Assembly: GCF_001577775.1 (NCBI RefSeq)
Contig: NZ_CP010835.1
Span: 992,001-1,056,000, forward strand
Direction of reading: 5' to 3'
Origin: Pyrococcus kukulkanii
GTDB lineage: Archaea > Methanobacteriota_B > Thermococci > Thermococcales > Thermococcaceae
Length of the DNA stretch: 64,000 bases
In this document: positions 16,858-25,393 of the stretch, piece after piece
How the letters are laid out: each line of letters begins with the position of its first letter
Position numbering within the stretch: the first letter of the stretch is position 1
Translations under genes and position numbers: made by a program
The notes under the pieces: model-generated
The model's input: only the letters and a program-made list of their open reading frames with translations
Database searches by the model: none
Told to the model about the DNA's origin: nothing

Positions 16858-17820
16858 TCAACGTAGAGTTATTACTCTTCCACACTCTGAGGATCTGTAT
16901 AGGGCATTGACAACCTTATGAACTTTTAACCCATCAACTTCATTGACAATTGGTTTTTCATTACTTTCTATTGAATATATAAAGTGTCTAAGTTGTCTTG
17001 CATACATTTTCTCTACAGGCTCACTAAAATTACCTTTTTCAAGAATCTGAAACTCTTTCTTTGAAATTGTATACTCTCCCTCTAGGTATCCATCGACAGT
17101 TACAGTTCCCTGGGTAGCCTGTAGACCCCATTTCCTCCATCTATGTTGAGCGGTCCAAGTTTGCATTATTGTAGAAACCGCGCCATTTTTATGAATAAAC
17201 GTTGCAACAGCGTTGTCCTCTATGTCCACGCTTTCATTGAGTGTCCAACATTTTCCAATGACCTTCTTTATATCTCCAGCATACCACAAGAAGTAGTAGA
17301 TTATGTGAACTGCATTTTCATTTATCATGCCTCCACTTTTGTCCTTGCTTCCAATCCATTCATTATAAGGTAGCCTTCCTAGAGCTATGTGCCACTGGAA
17401 TAAGATATCGCCTAGATCTTTTTCTAAGTATTCCTTTACTTTTAAAAATAGTCCGTGAAATCTAAGACTAAATGCAACCATGAGTCTATTTGTTCTCTTG
17501 GCTTTTTTGTATATCGCTATAGCATCGTTTAAATTGGCTCCCATAGGTTTCTCTAGTAATACGTAGAAGCCCTTTTTAAGTGCGTAAATTGCCTGTTCCC
17601 TGTGAAGATGAGGAGGAGTAGCTATTATTACTCCATCAGGACTCTCTTTTTCTAGCATTTCTTGATAATTAGTATATACTGGAACTTTGTATTCTTTTTT
17701 TACTTTTTCAAGGATATCAGGTTTAATGTCACAAACTCCGGCAACTTCCACTCCAATCATTTTCATTACCCTAAGGTGAATTTGTCCCATATTTCCAGCA
17801 CCAATTAAGCCTATTCTCAT
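16858..17820 (-). CDS. Gfo/Idh/MocA-family NAD(P)-dependent oxidoreductase
   Basis: This 320-residue protein has an N-terminal Rossmann fold with GLIGAGNMGQIH and the family's EKPMG motif (about residue 93), then the mixed C-terminal domain with GGMINENAVHIIYY, where the His is the usual active-site residue. ATG 17820 is chosen with GGGTGATC upstream; a GTG three codons earlier is possible. The ribosome binding site overlaps the stop of the TIM-barrel gene. Members oxidise or epimerise sugars, inositols, anhydro-sugars or N-acetylhexosamine glycosides; the pairing with an AP-endonuclease-2-type isomerase is common in sugar catabolic clusters. Confidence 0.87.
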   Translation of the reverse strand: MRIGLIGAGNMGQIHLRVMKMIGVEVAGVCDIKPDILEKVKKEYKVPVYTNYQEMLEKESPDGVIIATPPHLHREQAIYALKKGFYVLLEKPMGANLNDAIAIYKKAKRTNRLMVAFSLRFHGLFLKVKEYLEKDLGDILFQWHIALGRLPYNEWIGSKDKSGGMINENAVHIIYYFLWYAGDIKKVIGKCWTLNESVDIEDNAVATFIHKNGAVSTIMQTWTAQHRWRKWGLQATQGTVTVDGYLEGEYTISKKEFQILEKGNFSEPVEKMYARQLRHFIYSIESNEKPIVNEVDGLKVHKVVNALYRSSECGRVITLR

Positions 17821-17825
17821 TTTGA

Positions 17826-18629
17826 TCACCCAAATATTTTCTTGAGTGAGGTAAATGAGTCCTCAGCGGCCTTTATAGGATCACCTAAATATGGAGGAAC
17901 TTCTGGTAGTACGTACCCTCTATAGCCTACTTTTTCCAAGGAGCGCCTTACAGCTTCCCAATTTATGCTTCCACTCAGTGGAATTCCGAATTTCAGTTCA
18001 CCCAAGTTGAAGTCTTTGACGTGAACTTGGAATATCTTCTTCCCAAGAACTTCTATCCAGTGTTCTGGAAGGGAGTGAGGGAGTGTGTTGCCAACGTCAA
18101 AGTACACCCCAACATTATCCTTATTTACCTTATCAAGAAGCATCTTGAACTCTAAAGGGCCTGCAAAAACTCTATTCCATACATTCTCAAGTCCTATAAT
18201 AACTCCATAGTCTTCTGCTATGATAGAGGCTCTTTGAATAAAATTAGTTGCCTTTTCAAAATGTTCTTCATAGGATAAAGTGGATACCCCACTCCCAGGG
18301 ACTACGAGAATTATTTTTGCATCAAGTAAAGATGCCACCTCACATTCGGCCTTTATAACTTTTAGAGCATCCTCACTATTCGTTATTGGGTTGTATCTCC
18401 AGAACAAACCAGTAGCAACACTGGGAATTTTAATGCCGAGACTTTCTGATATTTCTTTAATACGTTTAAATTTAACTTTAAATTCATCTTTTCCAAATTT
18501 TTCAAAATCCTCTAGCCCTATTCCTACCTCATATCCACAGTACCCGATTCCTTTTGCGGCCTTAAGGGCACTTTCAATTGGGAACGTTTTTGGAAAACTC
18601 CAACAGTTTATGCCAAATTTAATTTTCAT
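17826..18629 (-). CDS. TIM-barrel sugar-phosphate isomerase/epimerase (AP-endonuclease-2 family)
   Basis: A 267-residue TIM barrel of the xylose-isomerase-like family. The metal-ligand positions are visible: Glu in IGLENVWNR, Asp in VYFDVGN, His in FQVHVKDFN and the terminal Glu in VLPEVPP. The length is typical of IolE/Hyi/UxaE-like enzymes. Its ATG overlaps the stop of the GHL gene (ATGA), with GGAGGTG upstream. It probably works with the adjacent Gfo/Idh/MocA oxidoreductase on the sugar released by the GHL protein. The substrate cannot be predicted from sequence. Confidence 0.85.
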   Translation of the reverse strand: MKIKFGINCWSFPKTFPIESALKAAKGIGYCGYEVGIGLEDFEKFGKDEFKVKFKRIKEISESLGIKIPSVATGLFWRYNPITNSEDALKVIKAECEVASLLDAKIILVVPGSGVSTLSYEEHFEKATNFIQRASIIAEDYGVIIGLENVWNRVFAGPLEFKMLLDKVNKDNVGVYFDVGNTLPHSLPEHWIEVLGKKIFQVHVKDFNLGELKFGIPLSGSINWEAVRRSLEKVGYRGYVLPEVPPYLGDPIKAAEDSFTSLKKIFG

Positions 18630-19843
18630 ACTTTCACCTCCTTAAACAACTTCCCTATTTTTAGGAGATTTACCTTGGGAGTCCATCCATACGAGTAGAA
18701 ACTTATTCCATCTATAGGAAGTTTTAATGCTAATTTGAACTGACGTTCAATATCCTCGGGAGTCGTGGGTGGCCAAGAAGCAAGTCCGAGGACTATCTCC
18801 ACGTTATTTTTAACGAGTTTCCTGGCTAACATTGCCTCATATGGTATCCTGCATATTGATCTTTTGAATGGTTTAACGTATATCATTACTTTAATCCTGT
18901 CGACGATTTTTGACAGTTCTTTGTAGTCCTGTCCCAGTAACCAGGAACCTGAAGGAGGATATAAGTCAGCACTTATTTCTGCTTTTGGATTATTTTTCCT
19001 TATAATCTTGGAAAGCTGAAGAAGCAATTTATTTATTTGATTTTCTCTAAATTTCAACCACCTTCTGATTATATCATTATCTAGCAGTTCCTTAGTGAAA
19101 TCCAAATGCATAGCTTCACAATAATCTAAATCAGTACAGTACTCTTGAAGCTTTGAAAAATATTGAACATGCCATTCAACTATATCCTTTAAAACTTTCC
19201 TAACTTCTTCAAGATTAATTCCATAATCTATTGCTGCATCTTTACAATATTTACAAAAACATGGGGAAAGTGCAAGATCCAAAAGGGGAGTACTATATGT
19301 TGTTGGAACTTCTGGATACCTTATAAAATCAAATTCAAATTCATTAAATTCATATTTCTCAGAAAGTTCCTCAACCATTATCGAAAGAGCTTTTTTTACA
19401 TCTGGGTTTGAAGGACAAAGAAACATCCTCTTATAACTAGGGTGGGAACCATAGATATCAACAACTCCAATGAATGGATTGTCTCTCACGGCTTTTTCCC
19501 ACCTTAATGTAGGGAACCAAAGGACACTCTTAATAGAATTCTCTTCACAAGCCTTTACAAATTTCTCTACAATATCGCCCTTAATTTCTTGGGATTGAAT
19601 TGGTCTGAGGTATGAGGGGATATTCAAGTATTTATTCTTTTCAATACTCCAGTATACGGCATTTTCTTCTGAGGTATAAGTTCTTTGTTGAAGATTTTGG
19701 AAAATTATATTAGGTCCAGGCCAATTTTGTCTCTCTTCAATATATCGGACAGCTAGACTTACATGGGTAAATCCAAATTTTGAGAGTTCTGCTATTGCAT
19801 TTCTATTAAAATCCCAAGGATGCATCCATATTCCCCTATACAT
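18626..19843 (-). CDS. Cytosolic GHL-type putative glycoside hydrolase
   Basis: This 405-residue TIM-barrel protein has no signal peptide. It resembles the GHL6/COG1649-type hypothetical glycosidases: it opens MYRGIWMHPWDF, contains FLCPSNPDVKKAL, then FEFDFIRYPEVPT, where the acidic pair lies at the end of a barrel strand as in the GHL10 protein, and a Cys cluster CFCKYC. The start ATG 19843 has GGGGAG five bases upstream. It is the first gene of the unit GHL - TIM isomerase - oxidoreductase - Lrp. It may split oligosaccharides after import. The bond and substrate are unknown. Confidence 0.75.
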   Translation of the reverse strand: MYRGIWMHPWDFNRNAIAELSKFGFTHVSLAVRYIEERQNWPGPNIIFQNLQQRTYTSEENAVYWSIEKNKYLNIPSYLRPIQSQEIKGDIVEKFVKACEENSIKSVLWFPTLRWEKAVRDNPFIGVVDIYGSHPSYKRMFLCPSNPDVKKALSIMVEELSEKYEFNEFEFDFIRYPEVPTTYSTPLLDLALSPCFCKYCKDAAIDYGINLEEVRKVLKDIVEWHVQYFSKLQEYCTDLDYCEAMHLDFTKELLDNDIIRRWLKFRENQINKLLLQLSKIIRKNNPKAEISADLYPPSGSWLLGQDYKELSKIVDRIKVMIYVKPFKRSICRIPYEAMLARKLVKNNVEIVLGLASWPPTTPEDIERQFKLALKLPIDGISFYSYGWTPKVNLLKIGKLFKEVKV

Positions 19844-19967
19844 CAAGCTCCCCAAAATTTAATGGTTTATTAAACTTTTAAAATTTTACTGTAATATGTT
19901 AAATTTTTATATGTTGTCGGGGATTAGAGATAATTGAATTAATGTATTGCACAAATATTAACGACCA

Positions 19968-21083
19968 TTATCTTTTGGCAATGATATAGACCTCCCTCAC
20001 TATCTTATGCTTATCATCCCTATCCAAAACGGAAGCTATAACCTCAAATCCAAGCTCATCAAGCCAAGGTCTGTTCCTTCTGTAAATCCCACCCTCAGCC
20101 AAATTGAAGGCTGGAAACACAAAAACAACTTTCGCATTTCTCTTTAAAACATCACCAAAGCTCTCAAAGGCCTGATAATAGAGCCTGTCGAGCTCTCTAG
20201 CAATCTTTACAGCTTCGCTTCTTGTCGGTTTAACTTTAAGGGCCTTGCCCATGTAGGGCTCGGTAATTATGGCATCAAACCTCGTCCTAAAGCACTTCTT
20301 TAACTTCCTCACATCGCAAACCCTTAAACTTGCTGAATGTTTTACCTTGAACTCCCTTCTAAGCCACTCAACGTTTTTCCTAGTATCCTTGATTCTCTCT
20401 TCGCTGATATCGCTCCCGTAAGCTACCAATCCTTGGAGAAGGAGCTCCATTACTATAGTCCCAGTTCCACAGAATGGATCAAGGACGTTTCCTCTCCTAA
20501 CCTCAGAAAGGTTAACCATTATTCTTGCAAGTCTTGGTGGGATGGAGATAGTGGGTCTTACAATAGGCCTCTCAACGTCGAGCTTCTTCAGCTCAAAAGG
20601 ATTAGTAATTCTAATGGTTTCGCCGACAAGCACCTCCCCATTCCTAAAAAAGAATACAATATCCTTGGTCTCTGGAAAACCCTTCAGTATGAGCTCACTT
20701 GGCATAGCGTAGACTTTTGCTGGTTTGAAGAATTTTGCAGGATCTTTCTCTTTAAAGACCTTCTTGACCATCGAGCCAAGCCTTCTCCACAGCCTCCAAT
20801 CATCCCTCCCATACATACTTATCGTGAACAGTCTCGCGTATTCTAGGGATCTTATGGTCTCAAATCCTTCGCCTATTATTCTAACAAGTTTAATCGACCC
20901 TCCGATGAATCTGAAGTATCTCTCTATATCTTCTTTAGCTTTTATTATGGCATATGAAGCATTTGGAGGCCCAGAATGCTCTTCAAGGATTCTAACTCCT
21001 AATCTAAATCTTCTTGAAAAAGCTTTCAACTCAAGCAGGCTCAATTCGTGATTTTTCCCAAATATAATTCCGTACTTTTTCAT
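19968..21083 (-). CDS. Trm11/Trm-G10-like RNA methyltransferase with atypical motif IV
   Basis: This 371-residue protein has an N-terminal THUMP-like region (to about residue 165) and a C-terminal Rossmann methyltransferase with the SAM loop VLDPFCGTGTIVMELLLQG and the acidic loop AYGSDISEERIKDTRKN. It belongs to COG1041, whose studied members make m2G/m22G10 in tRNA. Where these have D/NPPY, this protein has ITEPYMGKA, so the catalytic Asp/Asn-Pro pair is replaced by Glu-Pro. The length and remaining motifs are intact. ATG 21083 has GGAGGGAG directly upstream. It marks the return to core genes at the right side of the island. Confidence 0.8.
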   Translation of the reverse strand: MKKYGIIFGKNHELSLLELKAFSRRFRLGVRILEEHSGPPNASYAIIKAKEDIERYFRFIGGSIKLVRIIGEGFETIRSLEYARLFTISMYGRDDWRLWRRLGSMVKKVFKEKDPAKFFKPAKVYAMPSELILKGFPETKDIVFFFRNGEVLVGETIRITNPFELKKLDVERPIVRPTISIPPRLARIMVNLSEVRRGNVLDPFCGTGTIVMELLLQGLVAYGSDISEERIKDTRKNVEWLRREFKVKHSASLRVCDVRKLKKCFRTRFDAIITEPYMGKALKVKPTRSEAVKIARELDRLYYQAFESFGDVLKRNAKVVFVFPAFNLAEGGIYRRNRPWLDELGFEVIASVLDRDDKHKIVREVYIIAKR

Positions 21084-21162
21084 CTCTCTCCCTCCAATCC
21101 CAGTTTCGAAACCTTTTAAGGCATTCGATAATAAACGATCAGATAAGTACAGGTGATTTCAT

Positions 21163-22107
21163 ATGCATAGGGAAGTATTTGTAATAGCGATCTTATTCCT
21201 TTTAATATCACATTCATTGGCACTGAACCAAGGATATGATTGGGATGGGTTAATTAAAATTACAAAAAAAGGTTGCGAGGTAATAAAGTCGAGAGACCCT
21301 ACTTCGGCTGAAAAAGTATCTGAGATCCTTAAATCTGCCAACGATCCAGAATCAATAGTGTTCGCATCAAATAAGGCAAACATTATTATTGTTAGAAAGC
21401 TTTCGGCTATTAAACCTGTGAAAGATGTGAACACACTTGAAGGGGAGATAAAAAGACTTGAGTACTATGCAGAAATATTAAATGATAGTGGTCTTAGAAA
21501 GATACTGAACTCCTCAAAAGAGTACTTAAGAGAAGGAAATTATAAAGCAGCCAAAGAAAGCTTAAAGTTTGCCCATAACTCATTGCAGTCCAAGATAGAA
21601 AGTATAAGTCTCAAAAGTTCTCCTGGTCCCCAGGAAGAACTCACAATATTACTACAAAAGTATAATAGCACAATTAAATATGCAATCCAAGTCGCAGTGG
21701 CTTTGCCAGATAATGAGAGTAGGGATATATTAATCAAGAAGGTTTCAATATATGAGGGAATAGTTAAAGAAGCTGAGAACTTGAGAAGTCAGGGAAGGGA
21801 TATAGAGGCATTATCCATACTTGTCGAAAATCTCGATTCGTTAATATCTTTTCAGCACTTGTTAGAAGAAATGCATATCAGGCTCATGAAGACACTACTT
21901 AGAGATGAGGGAAAAGTGCTGATATTAAAGCTTAAAATTGCAGCAAAAAAGGAGAGGGAGAGTGAACTAAGGAATATGGCGATCACTGAATTAGAGCTTG
22001 CAGGCGAGGATATAAGCCTTGGAAGGATGGGAATAGCAACTTTGAGAGTTACAAGAGCTTCACGGATAATAAATTACTTAACAAGAGTGGGAGGGACCAA
22101 TGAGTGA
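21163..22107 (+). CDS. Secreted/anchored helical protein, partner of membrane HTH regulator (copy 1)
   Basis: This 314-residue protein has a signal peptide (MHREVFVIAILFLLISHS, cleavage around LA-LN), followed by a long, mostly alpha-helical region rich in Lys, Glu and Ser with repeated heptad-like stretches, such as YAEILNDSGLRKILNSSKEY. No transmembrane helix or catalytic motif is seen. It resembles in length, layout and gene order the protein at 30032-31135. It overlaps the next gene by GTGA. The likely place is outside the membrane, where it could sense or bind something for the membrane regulator. No function is known to me. Confidence 0.7.
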   Translation: MHREVFVIAILFLLISHSLALNQGYDWDGLIKITKKGCEVIKSRDPTSAEKVSEILKSANDPESIVFASNKANIIIVRKLSAIKPVKDVNTLEGEIKRLEYYAEILNDSGLRKILNSSKEYLREGNYKAAKESLKFAHNSLQSKIESISLKSSPGPQEELTILLQKYNSTIKYAIQVAVALPDNESRDILIKKVSIYEGIVKEAENLRSQGRDIEALSILVENLDSLISFQHLLEEMHIRLMKTLLRDEGKVLILKLKIAAKKERESELRNMAITELELAGEDISLGRMGIATLRVTRASRIINYLTRVGGTNE

Positions 22108-22961
22108 AAAGGCTTTTGGTATTTATTATACTGACCATGATACTATTTCTCCCAAAGTCCTATGGGTACATAGTAGGTGAGTTGAGAGTGTTTGTTTGGG
22201 AAGATGGAAATGTTACAATTGATGAAGTCATATATCCAGAAGATTATGAAATCTTAATTCAAGTACCACTTATGGGAGATAATGTCCGTGATATTTTGGT
22301 CATGTGTGAAGGCAATTATAGACTCCCCTATACTTTTCAGAATAACTCCTTACTCATTGAGACTCGCAATTCGACTCGCATCAGGATCATTTATACGGTA
22401 AATGGTCTTGTGTTCAATGAGGGTAGTCTATGGACGATTACCCTAAACTTACCTAGAAGCCCCGCCGAAGTAGTACTCCCCCAAGGCGCAGAGATAGTAG
22501 GGCTGTCAGATATTCCAATAAAGGTAGTTGGGAATAATACAATCTTGATAGGACCCGGAAACGTGACCATATATTATACATTCCCAGGTTTATTTGAAGG
22601 GGAGAAATCTCCATTAAGGAAAGTTGTAATGGTGCTAATGACTATAACTTTGGTCCTCATTGCTACCACAGCTTTCCTGAGGAAAAGAAAATCAAAAAGA
22701 AACACTTCTTACTTTGAAGATAAGGTGAGGAAAATTGCGAAACAATATAACCTAAACGACGATGAAATAAGGGCAATTAAATACCTGCTGGAAGTTGGGG
22801 GGAAAAGTAGTCAAGCAGACCTTCGAAAAGCCTTAGATTTACCGAAGACTACGGCATGGAGGATGGTGCGTAGATTGGAGCAGATGGGATTAATAAAAGT
22901 TTACAAGGTAGGAAGAGAGAATTGGGTCGAGTTGAATATTGATATGCATAAACTTACATAA
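22104..22961 (+). CDS. Membrane-anchored winged-helix regulator, COG2512-like (copy 1)
   Basis: A 285-residue protein starting at GTG 22104: signal peptide/helix (MKRLLVFIILTMILFLP), an extracytoplasmic beta-rich domain (about 20-165), a transmembrane helix (about 173-192), a basic stop-transfer RKRKSKR, and a cytoplasmic winged helix with SSQADLRKALDLPKTTAWR and MVRRLEQMGLIKVYK. This matches predicted membrane-associated transcription regulators (COG2512). The start is fixed by the GTGA overlap with the preceding gene and the upstream GGGAGGG site. Copy 2 at 29232 has the same architecture and the same GTGA coupling. It probably transmits an external signal directly to DNA. Confidence 0.82.
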   Translation: MKRLLVFIILTMILFLPKSYGYIVGELRVFVWEDGNVTIDEVIYPEDYEILIQVPLMGDNVRDILVMCEGNYRLPYTFQNNSLLIETRNSTRIRIIYTVNGLVFNEGSLWTITLNLPRSPAEVVLPQGAEIVGLSDIPIKVVGNNTILIGPGNVTIYYTFPGLFEGEKSPLRKVVMVLMTITLVLIATTAFLRKRKSKRNTSYFEDKVRKIAKQYNLNDDEIRAIKYLLEVGGKSSQADLRKALDLPKTTAWRMVRRLEQMGLIKVYKVGRENWVELNIDMHKLT

Positions 22962-23041
22962 TAAGGTGCTTAACAAATAACCCTCCGTAATGTTTAAATT
23001 GAAGAGAAAGTTTAATGCCCACACAACAGGAGGTGGATAAA

Positions 23042-25216
23042 ATGGTTCGCTACATGGTCACCTCAGCTCTTCCCTATGCTAACGGGCCGATACATGCAGG
23101 ACACTTAGCTGGGGCCTATTTACCGGCTGACATATTCGTGAGGTACCTCAGGCTCAAAGGAGAGGATGTTGTGTTTATCTGTGGAACCGATGAGCACGGC
23201 ACTCCAATATCATTCAGGGCGATAAAAGAGGGAAGAAGCCCCAGGGAGATAGTTGATGAGTATCACGAGCATATAAAGATAACGTTTCAGAGGGCTAAGA
23301 TAAGCTTTGACTTCTTTGGGAGGACGGAGTTGCCAGTTCACTACAAGCTGAGCCAAGAATTCTTCCTTAAGGCACTAGAGAATGGGCATCTGGTTAAGAA
23401 AGTCACAAAGCAGGCCTACTGTGAGCATGATAAGATGTTCCTCCCGGACAGATTCGTTATAGGAACTTGCCCCTATTGTGGGGCTGAGAACCAGAGGGGG
23501 GATCAGTGTGAAGTTTGTGGAAGGCCCCTCACTCCAGAGATCCTGATAAACCCGAGGTGCAACCTCTGTGGAAATCCAATAACGTTCAGGGAATCAGCCC
23601 ACTACTACATAAAGATGAAGGACTTCGAGGAGAGGCTTAAGAAATGGATAGAGGAGAAGCACTGGAAGCCCAACGTTAAGAATATGGTTCTGGGGTGGAT
23701 CGAAGAAGGACTGGAGGAGAGGGCCATAACAAGGGACTTGGATTGGGGAATTCCGGTTCCCTTGGATGAGGAGGATATGAAGGGTAAAGTCCTCTACGTG
23801 TGGTTTGAGGCTCCGATAGGCTATATTTCGATAACCAAGGAGTACTTCAAGAGAATCGGGAGGCCAGATGAGTGGAAGAAGTACTGGCTTAATCTCGATG
23901 GGCAAACTAGGGTGATCCACTTCATCGGCAAGGACAACATACCCTTCCACGCGATATTCTGGCCAGCATTCCTGATGGCCTATGGAAAGTACAAGGATGA
24001 GGAAGTTGAGGCCGAGTGGAACCTTCCCTATGACATCCCAGCAAACGAGTACCTAAACCTAGAGGGCAAGAAGTTCTCAACGAGCAGGAACTGGGCCATC
24101 TGGCTTCACGAGTTCCTGGATGTCTTCCCCGCCGACTACTTGAGGTATTATTTAACCACCATAATGCCTGAAACGAGGGATTCAGACTTCAGCTTCGCAG
24201 AGTTCAAGACGAGGATTAACGAGGAGCTCGTTAATAACCTGGGCAACTTCGTTCATAGAGCGATGACCTTCGTCAACAGGTACTTTGACGGCATAGTCCC
24301 TGAGAGGGGAGAGCTGGATGAACTGGATAAGCAGGCGTTTGAGGAGATAGAGAAAGCATTCAAGGAAGTTGGAGAGCTTATAATGGAATACAAGTTCAAG
24401 GACGCACTAAAGAGGGTTATGGCCCTAGCATCTTTTGGTAACAAGTATTTTGACCATAAACAGCCGTGGAAGACCGCGAAGACCGATAGGGAGAGAACCG
24501 CAACCACAGTAAATATATCACTCCAGATAGTTAAGGCCCTAGGAATACTTATCGAACCGTTCCTTCCAGATACCGGAGAGAAGATATGGCACCTCCTGAA
24601 CCTTGATGAAGTTAAAGAATGGAAGTTTAAGGAGATTCCCGCAGGACACCGAGTGAGGAAGCCTGAGATACTGTTCAAGAAGGTCACGGACGAGCAGATA
24701 ATCTACTTCATACTGAAGTATATGGCAAAGGGTAATCCTGAGGGGGCTAAGCTACTCCTCGACAAGTACTACAAGAAGGAGCTCGTTGTCAAAGTCGCAA
24801 AGGAGAAGCTTGGCGAAGAAGGGGAGGTAATTCTGAGGAAGTTGGGGTATGAAGAGAAAAAGGAGAAAAAGAAGAAGGGGGGAGGAAAAGTGGGTTACAT
24901 AAGCTTTGATGACTTTGCAAAGCTCGAATTAAGGGTTGGAAAGATAATCGAAGTTAAAGATCATCCAAACGCTGACAAGCTCTACGTCGTCAAGGTCGAT
25001 CTCGGAGGAGAAGTTAGAACTTTAGTTGCGGGCCTCAAGAAGTACTACAAGCCCGAAGAGTTGCTCAACAAGTACGTGGTCGTCGTTGCCAATCTGGAAC
25101 CCAAGAAGCTCAGGGGCATTGAGAGCCAGGGAATGCTACTAGCTGCAGATGACGGCAAAAACGTTGCCCTCCTGATGCCCGACAAAGAAGTTAAGCTCGG
25201 AGCTAGGATTAGGTGA
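23042..25216 (+). CDS. metG: Methionyl-tRNA synthetase
   Basis: This class I synthetase charges tRNA-Met. The start ATG 23042 (724 aa) follows GGAGGTGG by six bases and gives MVRYMVTSALPYANG. The HIGH motif appears as HAGH (residues 18-21) and the KMSKS equivalent as KKFSTSR near residue 345. Two zinc knuckles lie at about 142-176 (CPYCG, CEVCG, CNLCG). Residues about 618-724, after a Lys-rich linker, are an EMAPII-type tRNA-binding domain (FAKLELRVGKIIEVKDHPNA). This fused form is the standard one in Pyrococcus. It is monocistronic with a TATA-like GTTTAAATTG near 22990. Codon use is typical of the core genome. Confidence 0.97.
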   Translation: MVRYMVTSALPYANGPIHAGHLAGAYLPADIFVRYLRLKGEDVVFICGTDEHGTPISFRAIKEGRSPREIVDEYHEHIKITFQRAKISFDFFGRTELPVHYKLSQEFFLKALENGHLVKKVTKQAYCEHDKMFLPDRFVIGTCPYCGAENQRGDQCEVCGRPLTPEILINPRCNLCGNPITFRESAHYYIKMKDFEERLKKWIEEKHWKPNVKNMVLGWIEEGLEERAITRDLDWGIPVPLDEEDMKGKVLYVWFEAPIGYISITKEYFKRIGRPDEWKKYWLNLDGQTRVIHFIGKDNIPFHAIFWPAFLMAYGKYKDEEVEAEWNLPYDIPANEYLNLEGKKFSTSRNWAIWLHEFLDVFPADYLRYYLTTIMPETRDSDFSFAEFKTRINEELVNNLGNFVHRAMTFVNRYFDGIVPERGELDELDKQAFEEIEKAFKEVGELIMEYKFKDALKRVMALASFGNKYFDHKQPWKTAKTDRERTATTVNISLQIVKALGILIEPFLPDTGEKIWHLLNLDEVKEWKFKEIPAGHRVRKPEILFKKVTDEQIIYFILKYMAKGNPEGAKLLLDKYYKKELVVKVAKEKLGEEGEVILRKLGYEEKKEKKKKGGGKVGYISFDDFAKLELRVGKIIEVKDHPNADKLYVVKVDLGGEVRTLVAGLKKYYKPEELLNKYVVVVANLEPKKLRGIESQGMLLAADDGKNVALLMPDKEVKLGARIR

Positions 25217-25302
25217 TCGATAATTATCTATTTTGTTATCTCTTTTCTAAAAATTTTAACTCCTCACACTTGACTTTATTGGTATTTTTGGAAAGAAAAA
25301 CG

Positions 25303-25351
25303 GTTCTAAACTTTCGGTTTTAGAAATGCGTATAAACTTTTGGTTGCGAAC
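25303..25351 (+). promoter_or_regulatory. SurR-type operator and promoter of the nfn operon
   Basis: GTTCTAAACTTTCGGTT (25303-25319) fits exactly the extended SurR consensus GTTn3AACn5GTT. A second core GTTGCGAAC (25343-25351) fits GTTn3AAC. Between them lies TATAAA (25331-25336). A further 12-base palindrome GTTCGTACGAAC is at 25369-25380, just before the GGAGGTG site. SurR is the sulfur-responsive redox regulator of Pyrococcus; one site upstream of the BRE/TATA and one over the start region would allow activation and repression. The assignment rests on motif match only. Confidence 0.65.
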
Positions 25352-25393
25352 TTTTAGTGAACATAATTGTTCGTACGAACGGAGGTGTTCATC

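Larger units (their letters stand above)
1319..19950. other. AT-rich amino-sugar polymer utilisation island
   Basis: All genes from the kinase (1376) to the GHL glycosidase (19843) concern import, hydrolysis, deacylation, phosphorylation or isomerisation of amino sugars or related carbohydrates. Their DNA is visibly richer in AAA, ATA and TTA codons than the core genes on either side, for example metG or nmd3. Four transcription units are apparent: 6844 to 1376 (minus), 10766 to 6938 plus 12146 to 10872 (minus), 12228 to 16247 (plus), and 19843 to 16249 (minus). No integrase, transposase or flanking repeat was seen, so the boundary and mode of arrival are inferred from composition and gene content only. 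Confidence 0.6.

Noticed and set aside
1376-19843. Assigning the island to the known Thermococcales chitin pathway (chitinase, Dac, GlmA, GlmD)
   Set aside because: No GH18 chitinase, no LmbE-like deacetylase and no GH35-type GlmA is present; only the GlmD-like SIS protein is shared.
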